Source: DASZUK01 sp035547695 (GTDB lineage: Bacteria; Actinomycetota; Acidimicrobiia; Acidimicrobiales; RAAP-2). From it: 64,000 nucleotides of DNA. Location: the NCBI GenBank assembly GCA_035547695.1, contig DASZUK010000062.1, positions 213,179-277,178 on the forward strand. The letters are read 5' to 3'. Shown one piece after another: positions 31,666 to 39,455 of this stretch. The position numbers and the translations under genes are program-made. Numbering within the stretch: position 1 is the stretch's first letter; each line of letters starts with the position of its first letter. The notes under the pieces were generated by a model, which had not been told where the DNA came from, ran no database searches, and worked only from the letters and a program-made list of their open reading frames with translations.

Positions 31666-32514
31666 TCAGGCCAGGGCGGCGCAGGTGTCGTCGCCGCGGG
31701 CCCGCGACGACAGCACCACCGGCATGGACCCCTCCGGGACCTCCTTGCACAGCCCGGCCAGCAGGCCCTTGACCATGCCGCGGTCCACCGCGCACAGCAC
31801 CGGGTGGGTCAGCGCGGCGTCCCCGAACGGGCACTGCTCCGCCACCACCGCGGTCGCCGCCCCCTGGTCCTCGGCGTGGGCCGCGAACCCGTGGGCGGTC
31901 AGCGTCTCCGCGATGGCGTGCATCGCCGCCCGAACCGACCGCTGCCCCTCACCCGGCGCCATCCGGCTGGCCAGCCTCCGGCCGTAGTCCTCGCCGACCT
32001 TCGCCGCCATCCGCTCCGCCGCCTCCGGGCCCAGCAGCTCCAGCGCCTCCTGCAGCAGGCTCACCAGCAGGTCGTCCCGGCGGGTCAGCAGCTCGATGGT
32101 GGGGTCGTCGCCGACCGGCAGGTACCGCTTGGCCGGCCGCCCCGCTCCCGGCCGCCCCGCTCCCGGCCGCCCCGTTCCCGGGCGTCCTGTGCCAGCCCGT
32201 CCTGTACCCGGACGCCCTGTGCCAGCCCGCCCTGTGCCGGCCCGGCCGGCCGCCACCTGCAGGTACCCCCCGGCCACCAGCCGGTCCAGATGGTGCCGGG
32301 CCACGTTCGGGTGCAGCGAGAACCGGGTGGCCACCTCGGCGGTCGTCGCCCCCGGCTGCGCCCGGACGTACAGGAAGATCTCCCGCCGCGTCGGGTCCCC
32401 GAACGCCGAGGTCACCGCGGCGACGGCGGCGGCGAACCGTCCGTTGTCGCCGTCGGTCCGTTCACCCTCACCGATCCAGGCGGCTGTGGGCGCGGCGGCT
32501 GGGGCCGGCTGCAC
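31666..32514 (-). CDS. SufR-like iron-sulfur transcriptional repressor
   Basis: A 282-residue regulator. The winged HTH (about 28-85; FGDPTRREIFLYVRAQPGAT, then FSLHPNVARHHLDRLV) matches the DeoR/ArsR-like SufR group. Four C-terminal cysteines with spacing C-x12-C-x14-C-x21-C are candidate [4Fe-4S] ligands. A tandem GRAGTGRPGTGR-type linker (about 88-125) lies between the domains. The GTG at 32514 directly abuts a palindrome that includes a -10-like TAGACT, implying a leaderless, autoregulated transcript. Cysteine desulfurase lies downstream and mrp is divergent. Confidence 0.85.
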   Translation of the reverse strand: MQPAPAAAPTAAWIGEGERTDGDNGRFAAAVAAVTSAFGDPTRREIFLYVRAQPGATTAEVATRFSLHPNVARHHLDRLVAGGYLQVAAGRAGTGRAGTGRPGTGRAGTGRPGTGRPGAGRPGAGRPAKRYLPVGDDPTIELLTRRDDLLVSLLQEALELLGPEAAERMAAKVGEDYGRRLASRMAPGEGQRSVRAAMHAIAETLTAHGFAAHAEDQGAATAVVAEQCPFGDAALTHPVLCAVDRGMVKGLLAGLCKEVPEGSMPVVLSSRARGDDTCAALA

Positions 32515-32516
32515 GG

Positions 32517-32531
32517 TCGGTAGTCTACCGA
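32517..32531. promoter_or_regulatory. Perfect 15-bp palindrome between sufR-like and mrp genes
   Basis: TCGGTAG-T-CTACCGA is a perfect palindrome. On the minus strand it contains TAGACT, which ends 7 bases before the SufR-like GTG. On the plus strand it contains TAGTCT as a candidate -10 for mrp. A bound dimer would cover both. It is a candidate operator for the SufR-like protein. Confidence 0.6.
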
Positions 32532-32605
32532 GCAGGGCCGGCGGCGACCGCCGGCTGCCCTGCGATCCCCGGACCGGAGGGCCATCCCCGAACCCGAAGG
32601 GCTGT

Positions 32606-33865
32606 ATGGCACGCGATCAGGCTGGAGTCGAGCAGGCGGTGGCGGCGGTGGTCGAGCCCGAGCTGGGCCTGCCCCTGGGCGACATCGGCGCGGTCCGCGG
32701 TGTCCACAGCCGCCGGCACCGGGCCGAGATCGCCCTGGTCCTCCCCGTCGCCGCCTGGCCCAACCAGGACCGCATCCGTGACCTCGTCCGGGCCGCCGCC
32801 GCCGGCGTCGACGGCATCGACGACGTCGCCGTCCAGATCGGCGTCATGGACGACGACGACCGCGCCGCCCTCCGCCGCCGCCTTCGCGACGACATGGACG
32901 GCCCCGACGGCGACGCCGGCCCCGGTGCCGGCGGGTCTGACGGCCACGGCGGCGGGCACGGCGGTGGTGGTGGAGATCACGGCCACGGAGGCGGCGGTGG
33001 AGGTGGCGGGCACGGCGGCCACGGGCACGGGCACGGCGACGCCACCCCCACCCCCCGGTTCCTCCGGCCGGAGTCCCCCACCCGGCTGATCGGCATCTCG
33101 TCCGGCAAGGGCGGCGTCGGCAAGTCCTCGGTCACCGTCAACCTGGCCGTCGCCCTGGCCCGGCTGGGCAAGCGGGTCGGGGTCCTCGACGCCGACGTCT
33201 ACGGCTTCTCGGTCCCCAAGATGCTGGGCGCCGACCACGACCCCATCGTCCTCGGCGACCTGGTCATCCCGGCCGCCGCCTACGGCGTCCGGGTGCTGTC
33301 CATGGGGTTCTTCGTCCCCGACGACCAGCCCGTCATCTGGCGTGGGCCCATGCTGCACAAGGCCATCGAGCAGTTCCTGGGCGACGCCTGGTGGGGCCAG
33401 CCCGACCTGCTGCTGGTCGACATGCCCCCCGGCACCGGTGACGTCACCCTGTCCCTGGCCCAGGTGATGCCCCGTTCCGAGATCCTGGTGGTCACCACCC
33501 CGCAGCCCGCCGCCCAGCGGGTGGCCCAGCGGTCCGCCTACGCCGCCCGCAAGCTCCGGCTGTCGGTCCGCGGCGTCATCGAGAACATGAGCTGGTTCAC
33601 CGGTGACGACGGCACCCGGTACGACCTGTTCGGTTCCGGCGGCGGCCAGGCCCTGGCCGACGACCTCGGCATCCCCCTGCTCGGACAGTTGCCACTGGTG
33701 CCGGCCCTGCGGCAGGGTGGCGACGAAGGTCGCCCCGTCGCCGCCGCCGATCCCGACGGCGAGGTCGGCCGGGCCTTCTCGGCCCTGGCCCAACGCATCG
33801 CCGGCATGGGTCCCGCCCGGGTGTACCGCCGCGAGCTCGCCGTCCGCCAGTCCGGCGCCGGCTGA
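32606..33865 (+). CDS. mrp: Mrp/ApbC-type Fe-S cluster carrier ATPase with His/Gly-rich linker
   Basis: A 419-residue P-loop protein. Residues 1-85 form a MIP18/DUF59-type domain. A His/Gly-rich stretch follows (about 112-145, with some ten His), an unusual metal-binding-looking linker. The ATPase domain starts with GISSGKGGVGKSS (163-175), then DADVYGFSVPKML, DMPPGTGD and IENMSWF. The CxxC seen in many Mrp proteins is not evident after IENMSWF. It likely carries Fe-S clusters, in keeping with the divergent SufR-like gene. Confidence 0.92.
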   Translation: MARDQAGVEQAVAAVVEPELGLPLGDIGAVRGVHSRRHRAEIALVLPVAAWPNQDRIRDLVRAAAAGVDGIDDVAVQIGVMDDDDRAALRRRLRDDMDGPDGDAGPGAGGSDGHGGGHGGGGGDHGHGGGGGGGGHGGHGHGHGDATPTPRFLRPESPTRLIGISSGKGGVGKSSVTVNLAVALARLGKRVGVLDADVYGFSVPKMLGADHDPIVLGDLVIPAAAYGVRVLSMGFFVPDDQPVIWRGPMLHKAIEQFLGDAWWGQPDLLLVDMPPGTGDVTLSLAQVMPRSEILVVTTPQPAAQRVAQRSAYAARKLRLSVRGVIENMSWFTGDDGTRYDLFGSGGGQALADDLGIPLLGQLPLVPALRQGGDEGRPVAAADPDGEVGRAFSALAQRIAGMGPARVYRRELAVRQSGAG

Positions 33866-33935
33866 CGCGCCCTCAGAAGGCTTCGGTAGAGTCCTCGCAC
33901 CGCCCACCGGGGGACGGCGAAAAGGAGGGGTACCG

Positions 33936-34292
33936 ATGGACGAGGGACGCCCGATCTCCTACGAGGCGCTCCAGGTCGGCACGCCGGTCCTGACCGCCAC
34001 AGGGGACGAGCTCGGGAGCGTGGAGCACGTGCTCCAGGTCCCCGAGCTGGACCTCTTCGACGGCATCGCCGTCAAGACCAGGCACGGCCTCCGCTTCGTC
34101 GACCGCGACCAGGTCACCGACATCACCACCGCCGCTGTCCGCTGCACCGTGGCCACCGGTGACGTCGCCGCCCTGCCCGCCCCCGAGGGCTCGCTGGTGC
34201 TGCACGTCGACGCCGGCCACGACGAAGGCCGGTCGCTGTCCGCTTGGTACGGCCGGTTGTTCGGCCGGGTGCACTGGAAGGAGACGGAGTAG
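33936..34292 (+). CDS. PRC-barrel domain protein
   Basis: A 118-residue protein with a PRC-barrel-like domain at about 10-75 (LQVGTPVLTATGDELGSVEHV, then FDGIAVKTRHGLRFVDRDQV). AAAGGAGGGG precedes the ATG strongly. Such domains occur in RNA-processing and membrane-associated proteins; its role here is unknown. It stands 6 bases from the convergent dGTPase-like gene. Confidence 0.7.
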   Translation: MDEGRPISYEALQVGTPVLTATGDELGSVEHVLQVPELDLFDGIAVKTRHGLRFVDRDQVTDITTAAVRCTVATGDVAALPAPEGSLVLHVDAGHDEGRSLSAWYGRLFGRVHWKETE

Positions 34293-34298
34293 GGCCGC

Positions 34299-35633
34299 TC
34301 AATCGACGCCGCGGGGCAGCTTCGCCGGGTCCCAGCCCAGCACCGCCACCGCCTGCCGGAAGGCGAACCGGTCCGTCATGCCGGCCACGTAGGTCACCGC
34401 CGCCCGCACCGCCTCCGGCTCGCCGGCCGACAGCCCCCCGGCCTCCCGCACCGCCGGGATCGCGTTGGGCCGGTCCCCGTAGTGCTCCACCAGGGCCCGC
34501 AGCACCGCCACCACCGCCGCACCCTGCGCCACCGACGCCTCCCGCAGGTACACGTGCCGGTAGTTCCCCGCCCGGAACGCCGCCAGGGCCTCCGCCATGG
34601 GCTCGGCCATGCCGATGCGGCCGGTGCCCAGCACCGTGCCCACCAGGCTGTCGATGAACGCCCCCAGTTGGCTGCTCCGCCGGTCCCCGCACCGCTCCCG
34701 GACCACCGCCGGCAGGGCCGACGGCGACACGATCCCGGCCAGCACCGCGTCCTCCCAGTCGTGGCAGACGTAGGCGATCCGGTCCGCCCAGCTCACCACC
34801 TCCCCCTCCGGCGTCGCCGGCGCCGGCCGGGACCAACTGTGGTTCCTGATCCCGTCCAGGGTCTCCGCGCACAGGTTCAGCGACGCCAGCGACACCTCCG
34901 CCCCCCAGGGGGCGTGGTCGAACCCCTCCGGCAGGTACGGGTCCAGGGCGTCCTCGCTGGCGTGCCCGCCGGGCCCGTGCCCGCAGTCGTGCCCCAGTGC
35001 GATGGCCTCGGTCAGGGCCACGTTCAGCCGGCAGGCCCGGGCCACGCTGGTGGCCACCTGCGCCACCTCCAGCGCATGGGTCAGCCGCGTCCGCTGGTGG
35101 TCCTCCGGGAACACGAACACCTGCGTCTTGCCGGCCAGCCGGCGGAACGCGGTGGCATGCAGGATCCGGTCCCGGTCCCGCTCGAAGCACGTCCGCCACC
35201 GGTCCGGCTCCTCCTCCGTGGCCCGGTGGCCCGCCCCGGATGCCCGGGTCGCCCCCGGGGCCAGCAGGGCGTCCTCGCCCCCCTCCCTGCCCTCCCGGTC
35301 CATGCCGCCCACCGCACCGCCCCCGGCCACGCCGGTCCCCCCTGCCGCCCGGGACCCGGCGGTGCCGATGGCCGCCCGGGAGTCGGCGTGGGCCACCCGC
35401 ACCCCATCCGGGAGGTCGCCGGCGGGGTATCCCTCACCGTCGCCGGTGAACCCCGCCATGGTGGCCGCCCAGCGCCGCCCACGATCGGTGGCGGCGCTGG
35501 TCACGTCGGCTCCGGCGATGTCGGCCCCGCCGGCGCCGGTGGTGGCCTCCACCGGTCCGGCTCCGCCCATGCCGGCTCCGCCCGTGCCAGCCCCGCCGGT
35601 GCCGGCCCCCCCGGTGGTGGTTCGGTCCGTCAT
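34299..35633 (-). CDS. dGTPase-like HD-domain phosphohydrolase
   Basis: A 444-residue protein. The conserved FRRLAGKTQVFVFPEDH, the metal-site RTRLTHALEVAQVA and GHDCGHGPGGHASE mark the deoxyguanosinetriphosphate triphosphohydrolase family, which hydrolyses dNTPs to nucleosides and triphosphate. The first 130 residues are a repetitive Gly/Ala/Thr-rich extension not found in the family. The long start at 35633 is supported by CAGACT ending 6 bases upstream, resembling the other leaderless starts here. An internal start is possible. Confidence 0.85.
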   Translation of the reverse strand: MTDRTTTGGAGTGGAGTGGAGMGGAGPVEATTGAGGADIAGADVTSAATDRGRRWAATMAGFTGDGEGYPAGDLPDGVRVAHADSRAAIGTAGSRAAGGTGVAGGGAVGGMDREGREGGEDALLAPGATRASGAGHRATEEEPDRWRTCFERDRDRILHATAFRRLAGKTQVFVFPEDHQRTRLTHALEVAQVATSVARACRLNVALTEAIALGHDCGHGPGGHASEDALDPYLPEGFDHAPWGAEVSLASLNLCAETLDGIRNHSWSRPAPATPEGEVVSWADRIAYVCHDWEDAVLAGIVSPSALPAVVRERCGDRRSSQLGAFIDSLVGTVLGTGRIGMAEPMAEALAAFRAGNYRHVYLREASVAQGAAVVAVLRALVEHYGDRPNAIPAVREAGGLSAGEPEAVRAAVTYVAGMTDRFAFRQAVAVLGWDPAKLPRGVD

Positions 35634-35748
35634 GCCACAAGTCTGCCCTGTGCCTGTGTCATTCCTGGGCCTGTATCGTCAGGGATGCCATGTCGACGGC
35701 GCCGGACCCCAGTGGCCGGCCGCCCAGGGACGGAGGAGCCGCACCCAA

Positions 35749-35985
35749 GTGGACGTACGCATCGGGATCGTCCAGACCCCCAAGGAGCTGGAAGTGGAGC
35801 TCGGGGACGACGCCGACCGGGAGAAGGTCCTCGCTGACATCGAGTCGGCCCTCGGCGGCACCGACGGCGTGCTGTGGCTGACCGACCGCCGCGGCCGGCG
35901 GGTGGCGGTGCCGGTGGCCAAGGTGGCCTACGTCGAGGTGGGCGCCCCGGCCAACGAGCGCCGGGTGGGGTTCGGCGCACCCTGA
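35749..35985 (+). CDS. DUF3107 family protein
   Basis: A 78-residue protein, VDVRIGIVQTPKELEVELGD to the C-terminal AYVEVG, matching the actinobacterial DUF3107 family (mycobacterial TB9.4 type). The GTG is chosen from the GGAGGAG site upstream and from family length. It precedes two ArsA-like ATPase genes on the same strand. Function unknown. Confidence 0.82.
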   Translation: MDVRIGIVQTPKELEVELGDDADREKVLADIESALGGTDGVLWLTDRRGRRVAVPVAKVAYVEVGAPANERRVGFGAP

Positions 35986-36040
35986 TCCCCCTGGCTCCGG
36001 CGACCGACGGCGGTCCCGGCCCGGCCGAGGGGGCCGGCCG

Positions 36041-37000
36041 GTGACCTCGGCGGCCCCGGACCTGCTGGACCTCCGCCTGGTGTTCGTCACCGGCAAGGGC
36101 GGGGTCGGCAAGACCACCGTCACCGCCGGCCTGGCCCAGCTTGCCGCCCAGCACGGCAAGCGGGTGCTGGCCTGCGAGGTGGACGCCAAGGGCGACCTGT
36201 CCTCCCTCTTCGAGGGTCCACCCACCCGGTTCGTCGAACGGGAGGTGGCCCCGGGGGTGTTCGCCATGTCCATGGACACCGAGGCCTCCCTGCGGGAGTA
36301 CCTGAAGCTGAACCTCAAGATCCCGGTGGTCGGCCGCATCGGCCCGCTGGCCAAGGCCTTCGACTTCGTCGCCACCGCCGCCCCCGGGGTCCGGGAGATC
36401 CTGACCGTCGGCAAGCTCTGCTGGGAGGTCCGCGAAGGCCACTACGACCTGGTGGTGGTCGACGCCTCGGCCACCGGCCACATCGTCGGCCAGCTCGCCG
36501 CCCCCCAGGCCATCAACGACCTGGTCAAGGTCGGCCTCATCCGCACCCAGACCGACTGGATGCTGGACATCCTGTCCGACCCCGCCCGTACCGGGCTGGT
36601 CGCCGTGGCCACCCCCGAGGAGATGCCGGTCGCCGAGACCCTCGAGCTGGCCCACCGGGTGGCCGAGGAGACCACCGTCCGGCTGTCCGCGGTGGTGGTC
36701 AACCGGGTGCTGCCCGAGCTGTTCGGCCGCGACGAGGAGCAGGTCTTCGAAGTGCTCAGCCGACCGGCCGCCACCGAGATGCTGTCCGAGCAGGCCGGCG
36801 GCAGCGTCCAGCCCCTCATGGACGGCGCCCGCCTGGCCGTCACCATGCGCCGCACCCGGTCCGGCCACCTGCAGCGCCTCCGCGAGGGCCTCGACCCGTC
36901 GGTGCCGGTGCTGTTCCTGCCCTACCTGTTCTCCCGCCTCCACGGCCTCCGCACCACCCGGCAGGTCGCCGCCTCCCTCGGTGAGGAGCTGGGCTACTGA
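36041..37000 (+). CDS. ArsA-like ATPase, first of a pair
   Basis: A 319-residue deviant-Walker ATPase of the ArsA/GET3 superfamily. The P-loop is FVTGKGGVGKTTVTAG (about 14-29), switch I DAKGDLS, and a DASATGH segment is the Walker B/switch II region. It resembles the mycobacterial Rv3679/Rv3680 pair rather than true arsenite pumps; no ars genes are nearby. GTG start at 36041. The second paralog begins 16 bases downstream. Confidence 0.87.
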   Translation: MTSAAPDLLDLRLVFVTGKGGVGKTTVTAGLAQLAAQHGKRVLACEVDAKGDLSSLFEGPPTRFVEREVAPGVFAMSMDTEASLREYLKLNLKIPVVGRIGPLAKAFDFVATAAPGVREILTVGKLCWEVREGHYDLVVVDASATGHIVGQLAAPQAINDLVKVGLIRTQTDWMLDILSDPARTGLVAVATPEEMPVAETLELAHRVAEETTVRLSAVVVNRVLPELFGRDEEQVFEVLSRPAATEMLSEQAGGSVQPLMDGARLAVTMRRTRSGHLQRLREGLDPSVPVLFLPYLFSRLHGLRTTRQVAASLGEELGY

Positions 37001-37016
37001 TGGTCGGCTCCCGCTG

Positions 37017-38441
37017 ATGGCCGCGTCCCACGGGTCCTCGCCGGTCGGCTCCCTGGACCGCCTGCTGGCCGCCAAGGAGATCGTCGTCGCCTGCGGTCCC
37101 GGCGGCGTCGGCAAGACCACCACCGCCGCCGCCCTCGCCGCCATGGCCGCCTGCCACCACGGCGGCAAGGTCCTCGTCCTCACCATCGACCCCGCCCGCC
37201 GCCTCGCCGACGCCCTCGGCCTGTCCGCCGACCACCGGCCCGCCGGCACCGCCCCCGCCGCCGGCACCGGTTCCGCCGCCGCCGGCACCGCCAACACCGC
37301 CGCCGGCACCGGCCCCGCCAACGCCGCCGCCGGAGGTGGCATCGGCAACACCGCCGCCGGAGGTGGCATCGGCAACACCGAGCGCCGCATCCCCGACGAC
37401 GTGTTCCGCGACGCGGGCATCACCCCCCGAGGGGAGCTGTGGGCGGCCATGCTGGACACCAAGGAGAGCTGGGACGCCCTGGTCCGCCGTCACGCCCCCG
37501 ACGCGGCCACCCGGGACCAGATCCTGGCCAACCCCCTGTACCGCAACATCGCCGGCCGGTTCGTGCAGAGCCACGACTACATCGCGATGGAGCGGCTGTA
37601 CGAGATCCACGCCGACGGCGACTACGACCTGATCGTCGTCGACACCCCCCCCACCCGCAACGCCCTCGACTTCCTGGACGCCCCCCAGCGGATGGCCGAC
37701 TTCTTCTCCAGCCGCCTGCTGCGGTGGCTGATCGTCCCCTACCGGTCCCGGCTGGTCAACATGGCCTCCAAGCCCTTCTACCAGGTCGCCGACCGCATCC
37801 TCGGCACCCAGTTCCTGGCCGACATCGCCGAGTTCTTCGTCCTGTTCCAGTCCATGTACGACGGCTTCGTCGCCCGCGCCGAGTCCGTCAGCCGGTTGCT
37901 GTCCGACCGGCGCACCACCTTCATGGTCGTCTCCACCCTGGAGGCCACCCCGGTCCGCGAGGCCGAGTTCTTCGCCACCGAGCTCGTCCGCCGCCAGCTC
38001 CACCTCGGCGCCGTCGTCCTCAACAAGGTCCTCCCCGACTACTTCCGGGACCCCGCCGCCGCCGCCGTGGCCACCGCCGTCCGGGACCGCGCCGGCCAGC
38101 TCGCCGCCGACCTGGCCACCGACCTGGCCGGTGACGCCGCCGACCTGGCCGGTGACGCCGCCGACCTGGCTGGGGGCACCGCGGGTGGTGCCGGCGCCGC
38201 CGCCGGTGGTGGAGCCGGTGGTGCCGGCGACGGCGAACCCCTCGACCCCGACCAGGTCCGCCGGGTCCTGGAGGAGGTGGCCGACAGCTTCGTCAACTTC
38301 CGGGTCGTCGCCTGCCGGGAGGCCGAGCAGCAGGCCGAGCTGGCCACCACCCCCGAGGTGCTGGCCACCGTCCCGTTCTTCGACGCCGACATCTATGACA
38401 TGGCCGGCCTCCTCCGGCTCGGTGCCAAGATCTGGTCCTAG
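37017..38441 (+). CDS. ArsA-like ATPase, second of a pair
   Basis: A 474-residue paralog with ACGPGGVGKTTTAAALA as P-loop, TIDPARRLADALGL as the switch region and DTPPTRNALDFLDAP as the downstream ATPase motif. Two minisatellite-encoded inserts interrupt it: AAGTG/AAGGGIGNT repeats (about 75-120) and DLAGDAA repeats plus Gly/Ala (about 365-405). It probably forms a heterodimer with the first paralog. The ATG at 37017 is preferred over an in-frame GTG inside the previous gene. Confidence 0.87.
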   Translation: MAASHGSSPVGSLDRLLAAKEIVVACGPGGVGKTTTAAALAAMAACHHGGKVLVLTIDPARRLADALGLSADHRPAGTAPAAGTGSAAAGTANTAAGTGPANAAAGGGIGNTAAGGGIGNTERRIPDDVFRDAGITPRGELWAAMLDTKESWDALVRRHAPDAATRDQILANPLYRNIAGRFVQSHDYIAMERLYEIHADGDYDLIVVDTPPTRNALDFLDAPQRMADFFSSRLLRWLIVPYRSRLVNMASKPFYQVADRILGTQFLADIAEFFVLFQSMYDGFVARAESVSRLLSDRRTTFMVVSTLEATPVREAEFFATELVRRQLHLGAVVLNKVLPDYFRDPAAAAVATAVRDRAGQLAADLATDLAGDAADLAGDAADLAGGTAGGAGAAAGGGAGGAGDGEPLDPDQVRRVLEEVADSFVNFRVVACREAEQQAELATTPEVLATVPFFDADIYDMAGLLRLGAKIWS

Positions 38442-38459
38442 CCATGCCCCACTGCTGAC

Positions 38460-39455
38460 ATGCTCGACTACCACCTGCACCTGTGGCCGCACTCCCAGCG
38501 GGACACCGACCTGGTCCTGGACCAGGTCGCGGCCTACTGCGACCGGGCCCGGGCCGCCGGGGTGGTCGAGGTGGCCCTCACCGAGCACCTGTTCCGGTTC
38601 ACCCAGGCCGACCAGATGCTGGGAGGGTTCTGGGACGACGAGCCGTCACCGGCCCTGCGCCGCTCCATGGCCGGCTACTGGGACTTCCACGCCGGGGCCG
38701 ACCTGGACGCCTACGTCGACACCGTCCTGGCCGCCAAGCGGGCCGGCCTGCCGGTGGTCCTCGGCCTGGAGGTCGACTACTACCGCGGCCGGATGGACCA
38801 GGTCGCGGGCCTGCTCGCCGGCTACCCCTTCGACGTCCTCCTGGGCTCCGTCCACTGGATCGGGGCCTGGCGGTTCGACGACCTCGACGACGGGCCGTCC
38901 ATGGACCAGTGGTCCGCCCGGTCCGTCGACGCCTGCTGGGACGCCTACACCGACGCCATGGAGGAGCTGGCCGCCACCCGCACCTGCGACGTCCTGGCCC
39001 ACCCCGACCTCATCAAGGTCACCGGCCGCCGGCCGGACAGCCCCGGGGAGTGGTGGGACCGCATGGCCGAGGCCGCCGCGGCCAACGGCCTCGCCGCCGA
39101 GCTGTCCTCCGCCGGCTGGCGCAAGCCGGTCGGCGAGCAGTACCCGGCCCAGCCCCTGCTGGCCCGCTACGCCGCCCACGGCGTCCCCCTCACCACCGCC
39201 TCCGACGCCCACCACCTCGACCACGTCGCCGACCGCTCCGCCGACCTCCGGGCTCTCCTGGACGGCATCGGCGTCGACCGCCTCCAGGCCTACCGCCGCC
39301 GCGTCCCCCACGCCGTGCCATTGAGCCCGCCCGGGGCCCCGCCGTCCCCCGCTCCGACGGCGGCCTCCTCCGACGGCCGGGGGCCCGCCATGCCACCCGA
39401 TGGCGCCCCGGCCGTGACCCCATCGGGCCCGGCCGGGGAAGAGGGGGTGGGGTAG
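38460..39455 (+). CDS. PHP-domain phosphoesterase (histidinol-phosphatase-like)
   Basis: A 331-residue metal-dependent phosphoesterase. It starts DYHLHLWPHS (metal-binding HxH) and contains LTEHLF, GLEVDYY, GSVHWI, VLAHPDLIK and TASDAHH, the PHP motif series seen in HisJ-type histidinol phosphatase. The last 45 residues are low-complexity. No his genes are adjacent, so histidine synthesis is only one option. Its stop overlaps the kinase start. Confidence 0.85.
   Translation: MLDYHLHLWPHSQRDTDLVLDQVAAYCDRARAAGVVEVALTEHLFRFTQADQMLGGFWDDEPSPALRRSMAGYWDFHAGADLDAYVDTVLAAKRAGLPVVLGLEVDYYRGRMDQVAGLLAGYPFDVLLGSVHWIGAWRFDDLDDGPSMDQWSARSVDACWDAYTDAMEELAATRTCDVLAHPDLIKVTGRRPDSPGEWWDRMAEAAAANGLAAELSSAGWRKPVGEQYPAQPLLARYAAHGVPLTTASDAHHLDHVADRSADLRALLDGIGVDRLQAYRRRVPHAVPLSPPGAPPSPAPTAASSDGRGPAMPPDGAPAVTPSGPAGEEGVG

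Noticed and set aside
36041..38441. Arsenite efflux ATPases
   Set aside because: No arsB, arsD, arsC or arsR nearby, and sequence character is of the mycobacterial paired ArsA-like group.
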